Shown in pieces: positions 1-8,764 of a stretch of 64,000 nucleotides of DNA (position 1 is the first letter of the stretch; every line of letters begins with the position of its first letter). The DNA is from Thermoleophilia bacterium. Lineage in GTDB: Bacteria; Actinomycetota; Thermoleophilia; Gaiellales; Gaiellaceae. A model generated the notes under the pieces. That model ran no database searches, was not told the DNA's origin, and was given only the letters and a program-made list of their open reading frames with translations. Location: NCBI GenBank assembly GCA_020845695.1, contig JADLFG010000016.1, forward strand, positions 17,302 to 81,301, given 5' to 3'. The translations under genes and the position numbers were made by a program.

Positions 1-1173
1 CGGGAAGCCGCTGCCCTCGTCGGTCACGTGGAGCTCGACCGTGCCGGCTCGCTCGCTTCCGGTCAGCTCGACCGCGCCTTCGCCGTGTCGAAGCGCGTTC
101 TCGAGCAGGTTCGCGAGCGCCTGCTCGAGCCGGGCCCGGTCGGCGACGACCGAGAGCCCGGGCGGGCAGTCGACGCGCAACTCCCGGCCCGCCGCCGCCG
201 TCCGCTGCTCGAAGCGAGCGGCGACGCGCCGGAGCAGCTCGCGGGCGTTCTCGCGGGCGGGCGCGAGCCACGGCTCGTCGCGGGCGGAGCGGGCGAGCAC
301 GAGCAGGTCGTCGGCGAGCCGGGCGAGGCCGTCCACCTCCTCGGCCGCCGAGCGCAGGGTCCGCTCGAGCTCGGCTGCGGGGCGGGGCCGGCGCAGGGCG
401 AGCTCGAGCTCGGCCTTGAGGAGCGCGAGCGGGGTGCGCAGCTCGTGGCTCGCGTCGGCGACGAAGCGCTGCTCGCGGGCGAGCGTCGCCTCGAGCCGGG
501 CGAGCAGGTCGTTGAGGGTGGCGCCGAGCCGGGCGATCTCGTCGTTCGCGGCCGGCACCGGCAGGCGCGTGCCGGTCTCGCCCGCGGAGATCGTCTCGGC
601 GCGGCGGCGCATCGCCTCGACCGGCCGCAGCGCCGCGGCCGAGAGCCCGTAGCCGGCGAGCGCCGCGAGGAAGAGCGCGATCGGTCCGCCGGTCGCGAGC
701 TGCGTGCGCAGGCTCGCGAGCGCGTCGTCGCGGTCGTCGAGGGCGGCGCCGACGACGACGACGACGTCCCCGGCGGGGCGGGCGAGCAGGCGCACGGGCT
801 CCTCGAAGCCGGGTGGCTGCCGGCGACCGACGAGCAGGGCGCCGCCGCGGGCCCGGTCGAGCTCGGTACCCGAGAGCAGCGGCGAGCCGGCTGCCTGCGG
901 CGTCGCGTCGAGGAGTCGTCCGTCCGCCGCCAGGATCTGGGCGAAGCTCTCCTCGGCCTCGACGAGGCGCCCCGCGTCGCCGCCGAGCCCGGTCCCCGGC
1001 TGCCCGGCCAGCGCGGCGACGTCATCGGCGCGCGCGCGCAGCCCCTGGTCGAGCGTGCGGTCGAGCGAGTCGGCGAGCCGCGCGTAGAGGAAGCCGCCGA
1101 GCGCGGCGAGGACGAGCGCCATCACGACCGCGAACGCGAGCGTCAGGCGCACCCTGAGCGGCAGCCGGCTCAC
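1..1173 (-). CDS. Sensor histidine kinase (C-terminal end cut by window edge)
   Basis: Membrane sensor kinase that should phosphorylate the response regulator encoded just upstream in the operon. The 391 visible codons begin at a GTG. An N-terminal membrane helix (about residues 9-30) is followed by an extracytoplasmic segment and a linker. The phospho-acceptor region reads DASHELRTPL. The frame reaches the window edge inside the ATPase domain at DEGSGFP, the G1 box, so the catalytic end is missing only because the window stops. The GTG overlaps the regulator's TGA by 4 bp (GTGA), indicating translational coupling. The stimulus is unknown. The family call is firm. Confidence 0.9.
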   Translation of the reverse strand, partial: MSRLPLRVRLTLAFAVVMALVLAALGGFLYARLADSLDRTLDQGLRARADDVAALAGQPGTGLGGDAGRLVEAEESFAQILAADGRLLDATPQAAGSPLLSGTELDRARGGALLVGRRQPPGFEEPVRLLARPAGDVVVVVGAALDDRDDALASLRTQLATGGPIALFLAALAGYGLSAAALRPVEAMRRRAETISAGETGTRLPVPAANDEIARLGATLNDLLARLEATLAREQRFVADASHELRTPLALLKAELELALRRPRPAAELERTLRSAAEEVDGLARLADDLLVLARSARDEPWLAPARENARELLRRVAARFEQRTAAAGRELRVDCPPGLSVVADRARLEQALANLLENALRHGEGAVELTGSERAGTVELHVTDEGSGFP

Positions 1174-1850
1174 GTGCCGCCGTCCCGGCGCAGCCGGTAG
1201 CCGGCGCCGCGCACGGTCTCGATCGAGTCGCGCCCGAACGGGCGGTCGATCTTCTCGCGCAGGTAGCGGACGTAGACGTCGACGACGTTCGAGCGGCGCT
1301 CGTAGTCCTCGTCCCAGGCGTGCTCGAGCAGCTCGAAGCGCGAGAGTACCCGGCCGGGGCGGCGCATGAACGTCTCGAGCAGCGCGAGCTCCTTCGCCGA
1401 CAGGTCGAGCTCCCTCCCGCCGCGCCAGACCTGGCGGGTGGCCGGGTCGAGGCGCAGGTCGCCGACCTCGAGCACCGCCGGCCGCTCGGGCTGACCCCGG
1501 CGCGCGAGCGCCCGCAGCCGCGCGCCGAGCTCCTCGAGCGAGAACGGCTTGGTCAGGTAGTCGTCGGCGCCGGCGTCGAGGCCGGCGACGCGGTCGGCGA
1601 CGGCGTCGCGGGCGGTCAGCATCAGCACGGGCGTCCAGATTCCGGCCGCCCGGAGCTGGTGGCAGACCTCGAATCCGTCCGTGCCGGGGAGCATCACGTC
1701 GAGCACGATCGCGTCGTAGGCGCTCGCGCGCCCGCGCCAGAGCGCCTCGTCGCCGCGGGCGGCGACGTCGGCGAGGTGGCCGTCCTCGACCAGGGCCCGG
1801 CGCAGCAGCCCGGCCAGCTTCGTGTCGTCCTCGACGATCAGGACCCGCAT
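1170..1850 (-). CDS. OmpR/PhoB-family response regulator
   Basis: DNA-binding response regulator of 226 residues. The receiver domain carries the acidic pair E7-D8-D9, the phospho-acceptor D51 (VLDVMLPG), T79 and K101, all in expected places. The C-terminal winged helix (about residues 128-223) ends with the family's VRGAGYRL motif. It is transcribed with the histidine kinase that follows and overlaps it by 4 bp. It probably controls envelope or metabolic genes, but no target site was identified here. Confidence 0.95.
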   Translation of the reverse strand: MRVLIVEDDTKLAGLLRRALVEDGHLADVAARGDEALWRGRASAYDAIVLDVMLPGTDGFEVCHQLRAAGIWTPVLMLTARDAVADRVAGLDAGADDYLTKPFSLEELGARLRALARRGQPERPAVLEVGDLRLDPATRQVWRGGRELDLSAKELALLETFMRRPGRVLSRFELLEHAWDEDYERRSNVVDVYVRYLREKIDRPFGRDSIETVRGAGYRLRRDGGT

Positions 1851-1905
1851 GGCGCAGGTCGAATGGTTGCAGGGACGATGAGAGGGCGGTGAGAGCGGGC
1901 CGGTG

Positions 1906-2220
1906 CTACGGCTTCACGCGCAGGCCGCCGTTGCGGGCCGCGCCTTCGAGGAAGGCGAGCCAGTCGCGCCAGAGTCTCGCGTCCTCGAGCGCGCGCGGCT
2001 CCGCCGAAGCGGCGTCGAGCGCCTCCTCGAGCTCGAGCTCGGACACGTACCAGTCCTCGGGTGTCTCGAGCTTGTGCAGCGGGATCCCGGCGCCGCCCTC
2101 GCGGCCGCAGACCATCCGCTGGGCGATCATCTCGTCGCGTAGCGCCGCCATCTGGTCGCCGCGGAGCCAGACGTGGCCGCCGATCCCGTCGTGGCGCTGC
2201 CACCAGACGTGGAAGGCCAC
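1906..2220 (-). CDS. Small conserved-looking protein of unknown function
   Basis: A 104-residue protein starting at GTG (MAFHVWWQRHDG), only 5 nt after the stop of the acyl-CoA synthetase and therefore probably co-transcribed with it. It is rich in Trp and in acidic and basic residues and has no signal peptide or membrane helix. The middle reads HKLETPEDWYVSELELEE, suggesting a soluble helical protein. I do not recognise the family. Its composition is ordinary rather than the Arg/Ser/Pro-rich look of antisense frames here, which is why I accept it as a gene. Confidence 0.6.
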   Translation of the reverse strand: MAFHVWWQRHDGIGGHVWLRGDQMAALRDEMIAQRMVCGREGGAGIPLHKLETPEDWYVSELELEEALDAASAEPRALEDARLWRDWLAFLEGAARNGGLRVKP

Positions 2221-2225
2221 GGGTG

Positions 2226-3794
2226 TCAGCCCTCGCCGCGCGCGCGGCGCTCCTCGAGCTGGCGCAGCTCGACGCGGCGGATCTTGCCGCTGCGCGTCTT
2301 TGGCAGCTCGGCGACGAACTCGATCTCGCGCGGGTACTTGTAGGGGGCGGTGACCCGCTTGACGTGGTCCTGGAGGCCGCGGGCGAGCTCGCCGGTCGCG
2401 TCCTCGCCGGGGCGGAGCACGACGAACGCTTTCACGATCTGGCCGCGGTCGGGGTCCGGCTTGCCGACGACCGCGCTCTCGGCGACCGCCGGGTGCTCGA
2501 GCAGGGCGCTCTCGACCTCGAACGGGCCGATCCGGTAGGCGGCGGAGAGGATCACGTCGTCGGCGCGGCCCGCGAACCAGAGGTAGCCGTCCTCGTCGCG
2601 GCTGGCGCGGTCGCCGGTCACGTACCAGTCGCCGCGGAAGACCCGCTCGGTCTCTTCCGGCTGCTCCCAGTAGCCGGCAAAGAGGGTCGGCGGGCGCCCG
2701 GCGAGAGCGATGTTGCCCTCCTCGCCGGCCGGCAGCTCGCGGCCGTCCTCGTCGATCACGGCGAGCCGGTGGCCGGGGGTGGGGAGCCCCATCGAGCCCG
2801 GCCTGATCTCCATCCCCGGGAGGTTGCCGGCGAGCAGCGTGTTCTCGGTCTGCCCGTAGCCGTCGCGGATCGTGAGGCCGAACGTGTCGCGGAAGACGCG
2901 GATCACCTCGGGGTTGAGCGGCTCGCCGGCGGAGACGGCGTGGCGCAGGCCGGAGAGGTCGAAGCGCTCGAGCCCGTCCAGCTTCGCGGCGAGCCGGTAC
3001 TCGGTCGGGGCCTGGCAGAGGACGGTGACGCCGAGCTCCCGGACGAGCCCGAGCCGCTCGGCCGGGTCGAAGCCGCCCTCGTGGAGCACGATCGGGGCGC
3101 CGGCGCTCCACGGGCCGAGCAGCACGTTCCAGATCGACTTCGCCCAGCCCGTGCCTGCGGTGCACCAGACGAGGTCGTCGGCGCTCGCGGCGAGCCAACT
3201 CTCGGCCTGGCGGCGCTTCGCGTGGCAGTAGCCGTGCGTGTGGACGACGCCCTTGGGGTTCTTCGTCGTCCCGGAGGTGTAGAGGATGAAGGCGGGGTCG
3301 CCCGCGGCGGTGTCCTCGGTCGGCGCCGAGTCGGGCTGGCGGGCGAGCCGTGCCGCCCCCTCGTCGAGCCAGAGCACCGCGGGCGGCGCGTCGAGCTGGG
3401 CCCGCATCAGCTCGATCTCCGTCTCGGCGGCGCGCCCGGCGATGAGCAGGCGGGCGCCCGAGTGGCTCGCCCGGAACGCGAGGTCCTTGGCGCGCAGCAT
3501 CTCGGCGCACGGGATCGCGACCGCGCCGGCCTTCATGACGGCGAGCAGGAGCGGATGCCAGTCGAGCGTCTTGCCGACGAGCGCGAGCACCCGGTCGCCG
3601 CGCCCGATCCCGAGCTCGCGCAGGAGACCCGCCCAGCGGGCGGTCGCGGCCGCAACCTCGCCGAACGGAACGTCCCGGACCGAGCCGGCCGCGTCGACGA
3701 AGCGAATCGCGAGCCGTTCCGGCTCGCCCGCGAGCGGCTCGACCACGTCGCGGGCGAAGTTGAAGCGGGCCGGGACGTTCCATGCCGCGTCCAT
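2226..3794 (-). CDS. AMP-forming acyl-CoA synthetase (ACSM/acetyl-CoA synthetase-like)
   Basis: Activates a carboxylic acid to its CoA thioester through an acyl-adenylate. The 522 residues are full length for the ANL superfamily. The P-loop-like motif YTSGTTKNPKG lies near residue 175, the adenylate motif is YGQTE, the hinge region is FAGRADDVI, and the catalytic lysine is K504 in SGKIRR. The sequence style resembles medium-chain acyl-CoA synthetases more than acetate-specific enzymes, but the substrate cannot be read from the sequence. It is followed by a small unknown gene and preceded by a strong GC-rich inverted repeat. Confidence 0.9.
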   Translation of the reverse strand: MDAAWNVPARFNFARDVVEPLAGEPERLAIRFVDAAGSVRDVPFGEVAAATARWAGLLRELGIGRGDRVLALVGKTLDWHPLLLAVMKAGAVAIPCAEMLRAKDLAFRASHSGARLLIAGRAAETEIELMRAQLDAPPAVLWLDEGAARLARQPDSAPTEDTAAGDPAFILYTSGTTKNPKGVVHTHGYCHAKRRQAESWLAASADDLVWCTAGTGWAKSIWNVLLGPWSAGAPIVLHEGGFDPAERLGLVRELGVTVLCQAPTEYRLAAKLDGLERFDLSGLRHAVSAGEPLNPEVIRVFRDTFGLTIRDGYGQTENTLLAGNLPGMEIRPGSMGLPTPGHRLAVIDEDGRELPAGEEGNIALAGRPPTLFAGYWEQPEETERVFRGDWYVTGDRASRDEDGYLWFAGRADDVILSAAYRIGPFEVESALLEHPAVAESAVVGKPDPDRGQIVKAFVVLRPGEDATGELARGLQDHVKRVTAPYKYPREIEFVAELPKTRSGKIRRVELRQLEERRARGEG

Positions 3795-3816
3795 CTCGGC
3801 GCGATTGTACGAAAGC

Positions 3817-3844
3817 GGGGCGGCCCGATCGCTCGGGCCGCCCC
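3817..3844. terminator. Perfect 12-bp inverted repeat between acyl-CoA synthetase and tRNA-Lys
   Basis: The arms ggggcggcccga and tcgggccgcccc flank the loop tcgc. No T-run follows on either strand. It lies 22 bp upstream of the minus-strand synthetase start, so it may be a factor-dependent terminator for readthrough or a structured 5' leader. A second perfect 16-bp palindrome, tcacccgcgcgggtga, lies at 3922-3937, ahead of the tRNA. Confidence 0.5.
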
Positions 3845-3990
3845 GGGGTCGAGACGTGGCTGCGGCCCCACCGTCTCGACAACCCCCACGCGGAGAATGC
3901 CGCGAAACCGGTGACGCCGCCTCACCCGCGCGGGTGAACCTCCCTCCCCCGTCCGGGGGACGGAGCGCCGCTGTTCCTATACTCGACCGG

Positions 3991-4063
3991 GGGCCGTTAG
4001 CTCAGCCGGTAGAGCAGGGGACTTTTAATCCCAAGGTCGCTGGTTCGAGTCCAGCACGGCCCA
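3991..4063 (+). tRNA. tRNA-Lys (anticodon TTT)
   Basis: A full 73-nt cloverleaf. The acceptor stem GGGCCGT pairs with ACGGCCC and the discriminator is A. The D-arm is GCTCAGCCGGTAGAGC, the anticodon loop ACTTTTAAT carries TTT, and the T-arm contains GGTTCGAGTCC. No CCA is encoded. It sits at one edge of the accessory region, a common insertion point, but no integrase or duplicated tRNA end was seen. Confidence 0.97.
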
Positions 4064-4287
4064 TGGGGGAGACGTCGACGTGATGGATCCGAGAGATCCG
4101 GGACTTCGTCGCATCGAGGATGTTCTCGACTTCGTGGCCGCACTCGGCGACGACCTGGCTGTCGCGCATGAAGACGCGGCCGATCTCGTCGAAGTTGTCC
4201 GCGGCAGCGATGCAGATGCCGATCGCACTGGGATCAGCCCACGGCAAGGGGGTGGGCGAGTCCGCCCGGGCACCGGCGGCCCTGGCC

Positions 4288-4854
4288 TCACGGCTCGCGC
4301 CTGGGGCTGAGGAGCTCCATCTCGTCCGCTTCGACGACGACGATCCCCCCGGCCCACGCCACGACGCTCTGGTCGTCCATGACGACGATGTACGCGCCGC
4401 CCCAGATGTCGTCGGGGGCGGCTACCACGACGCCGGTCGAGCCGCTCGGGACTTCGTAGACGCTCCGCTTGAGGCGGACCCGGTCCCCTTCACGGAAACC
4501 GCCGCTGGCTCTGGGAAACGGAAACAGGCGGTACGAGAGATTGCGCCCCGCCACGTACGCGTAATTGTCCCCGATGTGGGCGAGGGCGTAGTCCTCGACG
4601 GCGATGCGGGCAGCTTCTATCTCGTCGGGGGTGCGGGCTGTGTCGACGAGCCTGAGCACACGGCCGGGCTCGGGGTGGTCGCGCTCGAGCTCGTCGAGCC
4701 ACTGCCGGTAGGTCTGGGCATCTCCGGTCTCCGGGTCGAGCGGCCGCAGGTCGCCAGGGAACCAGCAGAACCGAAAGCTGCGGGGCGGGGTGCGGCAGAG
4801 CCGCCAGAACTGCTCGGCGCTCTCCCACGCCCAGGGGTCAGGGCTGGTGCTCAA
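4288..4854 (-). CDS. Unknown protein with C-terminal SH3/KOW-like domain, partner of the nucleotidyltransferase
   Basis: A 188-residue soluble protein starting with ATG that overlaps the stop of the upstream nucleotidyltransferase gene by 4 bp, so the two are translationally coupled. The N-terminal half is helical and Trp/Arg-rich. The last 70 residues (from FREGDRVRLKRSVYEV) look like a small beta-barrel of the SH3/KOW or DUF4926 kind, with alternating Val/Gly strands. I do not recognise the full-length family. The coupling suggests it acts with the nucleotidyltransferase, perhaps as an RNA-binding partner or modulator, which is inference only. Confidence 0.75.
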   Translation of the reverse strand: MSTSPDPWAWESAEQFWRLCRTPPRSFRFCWFPGDLRPLDPETGDAQTYRQWLDELERDHPEPGRVLRLVDTARTPDEIEAARIAVEDYALAHIGDNYAYVAGRNLSYRLFPFPRASGGFREGDRVRLKRSVYEVPSGSTGVVVAAPDDIWGGAYIVVMDDQSVVAWAGGIVVVEADEMELLSPRREP

Positions 4855-5954
4855 GGCTCGATCTCCGAACTTCGGATCGCCGCCATGGCCGCCTGCGACC
4901 AGAGCATGCCGTAGGGTCCTTGGTAGCGCTCAGGGTGCAGCGGGTCGTCGGCGGGGAGGATCTCGCGGAGCCTCTCCTCGATAGCAGGGACGTCGGCCCA
5001 GCGGCGGTAGAGGCGTTCGCCGCGGTCGAGTTCGGCTTCGGTGACCTTGGCGTCGGGCTTCTCCCAGCCGCAGGCGCGGCAGACGACCCACGTCTTGTCG
5101 GAAGCGAAGGCCTCGGCGTCTCGCTGGGGCAACAGGCGGAAGTCCCAGACGAGATCGGCGGAGGCGCAGCGGGGGCAGAAGCCGAGGACGCCCCTCCAGA
5201 ACTCCCCGTTCTGCCGCCAGAAGGAAACCTGGGAGCGGACGAGCCACTGGTCGACGTGGCGCCGGTCTGGCTCCGGGCGAAGCGGGGAGGTGTCGACGAG
5301 CTCGACGAGCTCGCGCTCGAGATCGGCGACCCAGGCGAGAGCGTGTTGGAGGGTTCGTTCGCCGCGGCGGACGGCCATGATCTCGGACCGTTCCGGCTCG
5401 GGGACGGGGAGGGTGAGCCGGCCGGTGCGGAGGAGCTCGACGCCTTGGACGCCGAGGCGGAGCATGTGCATCGCGTACTTGGTGTCGTACCCGTGTGCCC
5501 GCTCGAACTCGGGTCGTCGGCTGCGTTTCTGGCCGCGCTCGCCGAGCAGCCGTTCCTTCTGCGCGGTGAGGTAGCCAAGGAACGCGCGGCCCGCCTGCCG
5601 GGAGACAATCCGGGGCGCGAGTCCTTGGAGCTCCTGTCCGAGCGGGGTGGCGACGGTAGGGGACGGCGCGAACAGGAGCAGGAGGACCGTCGGGTTCCCC
5701 TTGAGCGCGAGGCGAACGTACTTGCGCAGGCCGTAGATGACGAGGTCGAGGTCGCCGGGGCCCGAGCGGACACCTTCGGGCTTCGTCCGGTGGACAACCT
5801 GTTCGAACCGGTCGAGGCCGATCGCGGTTGCGGCCGGCTCGACGAGAACACCCATCTCGTCCCGATCGTCCTGGCCCTCGAGCGCGAGCCCGTGCAGGGT
5901 CGAGCCGACCGTGGAACGCAGGATCGTTCTGACCTCGGCTTCCTCGAGTCTCAT
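4851..5954 (-). CDS. RlaP-like nucleotidyltransferase with zinc ribbon (PF10127-type)
   Basis: A DNA polymerase beta-fold nucleotidyltransferase of 367 residues resembling RlaP, a family linked to RNA repair and phage biology. The catalytic GS motif is G17-S18 and the carboxylates are D30 and D32. A further acidic strand GDLDLVIYGLRKY (D67/D69) precedes the hallmark KGNPTVLLLLF. HGYDTKYAMHMLRL (about residues 153-166) is also family-typical. The C-terminal part carries two CxxC pairs, C259/C262 and C291/C294, predicted to form a zinc ribbon. The transferred nucleotide and its target are unknown. It overlaps the next gene by 4 bp. Confidence 0.8.
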   Translation of the reverse strand: MRLEEAEVRTILRSTVGSTLHGLALEGQDDRDEMGVLVEPAATAIGLDRFEQVVHRTKPEGVRSGPGDLDLVIYGLRKYVRLALKGNPTVLLLLFAPSPTVATPLGQELQGLAPRIVSRQAGRAFLGYLTAQKERLLGERGQKRSRRPEFERAHGYDTKYAMHMLRLGVQGVELLRTGRLTLPVPEPERSEIMAVRRGERTLQHALAWVADLERELVELVDTSPLRPEPDRRHVDQWLVRSQVSFWRQNGEFWRGVLGFCPRCASADLVWDFRLLPQRDAEAFASDKTWVVCRACGWEKPDAKVTEAELDRGERLYRRWADVPAIEERLREILPADDPLHPERYQGPYGMLWSQAAMAAIRSSEIEP

Positions 5955-6077
5955 CTGCCCAGCACGGTTGGGAGTCGCGCCTCGATGCGTGCGGTCTTAC
6001 GGGAGGGCACGTGGAGCCGGATCCAAGGCGTCACATCTATGTCATGCCGTCGTGGCGGCCGGCAAGGGGTAGAGACG

Positions 6078-6396
6078 ATGGCGACGCTCAAGCGGGCGGG
6101 TGAGCCTTCGACGCCGATCTTGCCCGGGAACTCGAGGATCTCTAGTTCGCGCGGATGTACGCGCTCGAGCTCGCGAAGCTTAACGCGATGGCAGGCATCC
6201 TCGACGTGATCGAGGCGGCCCGGAGAGAAGCACCTGTGGAAAGCGAAGATCGGGCGTCGGATCGACCCCAAGCCGTCCGCGGTGAGCCGGCTGCTCGGCG
6301 GCGGCGAGCAGAACCCGACCTAGGACACGCTCGTCGACCTCGCCTACGCCGTCGACCTCGAGCTCGAAGTGAAGGTGAAGAAGGCGCCGAAGCGGC
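6078..6396 (+). pseudogene. Decayed XRE/HigA-type HTH antitoxin gene
   Basis: Pieces of an antitoxin are readable in two frames. The segment from 6107, FDADLARELEDL, then TAG (6143), then FARMYALELAKLNAMAG, matches the N-terminal helix of HigA-like antitoxins. After a frameshift near 6221-6228 the other frame reads KIGRRIDPKPSAVSRLLGGG, EQNPT, then TAG (6321), then DTLVDLAYAVDLELEVKVKK, which is the classic helix-turn-helix end. Two stops and at least one frameshift mean no functional product. No toxin partner survives next to it. The surrounding 5955-6542 stretch holds nothing else I can support. Confidence 0.7.
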
Positions 6397-6542
6397 GCGC
6401 CGTCTCCGAGCCGGTCAAGGTCCTTCGCGCCGCATTTCCGCATTGGGACGCTGTTAGCGTTGAACAGGACGTCCGCCGAGGGCGCTCTGTCGTCAACGCT
6501 CGGGCGCGGGGCCAACGCCTGCGCGCGAGCCAAGCAGCGACA

Positions 6543-8243
6543 TCACTTCCGCCCTCGTCGGCGTTGCCCTTGCGTCTTCTGAGTTCGTCCCCTGAAAGCT
6601 TCACCCCGGTCTGTCTCATCGGCAGGCACGCGCCCGCCAATCAGGAGTCTCCCATCCTCAGCTACGACACGAACAGCCCGACCCCGTAATGACGGGACCG
6701 CTGCGAGATCCGCCAGGTAGCGGCGGAGTTCCGTCTTCGTCGCCGGCCCGCCGAAGACGATCGACACGGAGCCACAAGAGGCAATCGTGAACCGCTCGAT
6801 GCGGCCGCGGGTGAGCTCTATCGTGGCCAGTTCGACCTGGGAGCGGAGCAGCGACTCAGTGGGCATGCGCGCGTCATCGGCCGGCGCGAGGTCGATGTCC
6901 GCCTCTGTCCACCTTGCCAGCCCGAACCCGATGTCGGCGCCGTAGAGAGCCGCTCGCAGGAGCCGGTGTCTGCGGTCGAACTCGCTGGGATCGATAGCTG
7001 TCGCTGTCCCGTCTCGCTCGATGACGCTGAGCTCGCCAACGTGGGACACAAATAGCTCGAGGTGGGCATCGGCATTTCGCAGGTTGCGCAGGACGCCAAG
7101 ACTGAGCAATGTCCCGAGCTCGGTTCCCAGTGCCGCGAGTTCGCTCTCGACTACGCCGAGCAGCCGTGGTCGGGCAGCCGATCGCGGTGCCTCTCCTCTC
7201 ACGAGGGCATCGAGGGAGAGGGCGAGCTCACCGAAGGGCCGCAGCATGCCTTCAGCAAGCGCTCGGTAGGCCCCCACCAAGTGCTTGAGATGACGCGCGT
7301 CCGCTTCGGCGCCGTAGGCGGCGCGCACGCTGTCCGAGATCGAGTCCTCGGCCTCAAGTATCAGGCCAGGCTGAACGGCATAGAACCTCCGGTAGAGCTC
7401 GGCGGTTTCCTCCGGGCTTGCGGTGCGGGCCGCCCTAACGAGGCCGAGAACGAGACCAGCTACGCGGTGGGAGAGAAGCGGGCAGGGCGAGGTGCAGAGC
7501 CCAACCGCGTTGGTCAAGGCGATGCTCGCGGCTTCGGGCGGCATGGAGAAGACATCCACAAGCCGCGCCAGCTGCCTGGAGGCGAGCAGGAGCCGCAGCC
7601 CAGGCTCCCTCACGTTCTGAAGAGCGGCCTGCCAGGAGTGCACGGATGTCTGCACCTGGAGACCGAAGCCGACGCTAATCGCCTCGGCCTGCGAGAAGTC
7701 CCGGCGTTTCTTCTCGACAACGCGCCTCACGCTCTCCCCGGAAATACGAGGCAGGGATGCCTCGAGGTCCCGGCCGAGTTCAACGGCGACCTCGTCGTTC
7801 TCATACGAGATGCTACGGACGTAGGTGTTTGCCGTGAGGATCAGCGCCCCCGCATAGTCGGCGTAGGCTGCAGCCACCTCCGAATCGAATGACACGAGGA
7901 ACTCGATCAGGTCGAGCCAGCGCTCCGCCTGCTCAGCCATCTCGCCGGCCCGTCGACGGAGGCTCGATCCGCGCGCCCGGCGAGCCTCCACATCGACCTC
8001 GCGAAGGCCAACGAACGCCGCGAGCAACGACTCTCGCCGTTCGCGAAGCCACAGCTCGTCCCAAGCGACAAGGCCATCGTGGATCGGTATGACGACGCCA
8101 CGCTCCAGGCCCGACATTCGCGTGGAGATCCGTTCCCAGCGGCGGATACACTCCTCGCCGAGCGCGGCGCGGCAACGATTCCGCAACTCGCGGGTCGGGG
8201 GCGCCTGGGAATCACCGGTCGAGCCGGCGGCGGAGGAGACCAT
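6543..8243 (-). CDS. Large unknown protein with HEPN-type RX4H motif
   Basis: A 566-residue soluble, mostly helical protein that I cannot place in a named family. Near the C-terminal third it has R389-N-A-D-A-H394 in the context GVLRNLRNADAHLELF. This fits the R-polar-x3-H signature of HEPN ribonucleases. As in many HEPN proteins, it is followed by short beta strands and a helix (SEFDRRHRLLRAAL). The N-terminal 380 residues may be sensory or scaffolding. It is the last gene of a five-gene minus-strand run with a restriction-modification pair, so an abortive-infection role is plausible. Gap to the upstream PIN gene: 49 nt. Confidence 0.65.
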   Translation of the reverse strand: MVSSAAGSTGDSQAPPTRELRNRCRAALGEECIRRWERISTRMSGLERGVVIPIHDGLVAWDELWLRERRESLLAAFVGLREVDVEARRARGSSLRRRAGEMAEQAERWLDLIEFLVSFDSEVAAAYADYAGALILTANTYVRSISYENDEVAVELGRDLEASLPRISGESVRRVVEKKRRDFSQAEAISVGFGLQVQTSVHSWQAALQNVREPGLRLLLASRQLARLVDVFSMPPEAASIALTNAVGLCTSPCPLLSHRVAGLVLGLVRAARTASPEETAELYRRFYAVQPGLILEAEDSISDSVRAAYGAEADARHLKHLVGAYRALAEGMLRPFGELALSLDALVRGEAPRSAARPRLLGVVESELAALGTELGTLLSLGVLRNLRNADAHLELFVSHVGELSVIERDGTATAIDPSEFDRRHRLLRAALYGADIGFGLARWTEADIDLAPADDARMPTESLLRSQVELATIELTRGRIERFTIASCGSVSIVFGGPATKTELRRYLADLAAVPSLRGRAVRVVAEDGRLLIGGRVPADETDRGEAFRGRTQKTQGQRRRGRK

Positions 8244-8292
8244 CGCGTCCGAATCTAGCTCGGCGGCCGGCTATCGGCCTGCGCTCCCAGCA

Positions 8293-8754
8293 TCAGAAGC
8301 GCCACCGCTCGGCGCGAATCAGCCCGAGCAGGTCGATGCACGGGACGCCGAAGTGCTGACAGACCAACGGGATCCGCGGCCGGTCGCGCGTGCCCGTGTT
8401 CTTCTCGCCGGTCACGACCGTGCAGCCTCGCACCCTCGCGACCGCGATGACGAACGGATCCGCTCGGCTGCGGCCCTTCATCGTGTCGACCATCGTCTGG
8501 AACACAGCCAGGATCTCGCTCGTCGCCGCCTGGACATCCTCGTCGAGCTCGACGATCAGTTGCAGACGCTGCTTCGCCCACCCGAACACGTCATCGTCCT
8601 TGGCCGCGAGCTCGCGGATGACCTCGCCAGACGCCCAGAGGCGATTCTCCCGAATCAGCGAGTCCAGATTCGCCCAGAGGCGCGGGAAGACGTCGATCGG
8701 GTAGTGACGAACCCAGCCGTCGAGGATGGCGCTCGTGTCGATGCTGTAGGTCAA
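8293..8754 (-). CDS. DUF4411-type PIN-domain protein (probable toxin)
   Basis: A 153-residue PIN-fold putative ribonuclease. It starts MTYSIDTSAILDGW with the first catalytic Asp at D6. E44/E48 lie in SGEVIREL and D99 in ADPFVIAVA, followed by VVTGEK. This pattern and length fit DUF4411, a PIN family usually found directly downstream of an XRE-ImmA/IrrE protein, exactly as here (10 nt apart). It probably acts as the toxin of that pair. No membrane segments are present. Confidence 0.85.
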   Translation of the reverse strand: MTYSIDTSAILDGWVRHYPIDVFPRLWANLDSLIRENRLWASGEVIRELAAKDDDVFGWAKQRLQLIVELDEDVQAATSEILAVFQTMVDTMKGRSRADPFVIAVARVRGCTVVTGEKNTGTRDRPRIPLVCQHFGVPCIDLLGLIRAERWRF

Positions 8755-8764
8755 GGCAGTCGCC

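Noticed and set aside
4002..4247. 81-residue minus-strand frame next to tRNA-Lys
   Set aside because: Its last third is the antisense of the tRNA, a common artefact. The first 60 residues look ordinary but match nothing I know and have no convincing ribosome site. A plus-strand frame over the same bases is equally unsupported.
6143..6323. TAG codons in the HTH antitoxin as pyrrolysine or suppressed stops
   Set aside because: There is also a frameshift, so recoding cannot restore the protein; it is a pseudogene.
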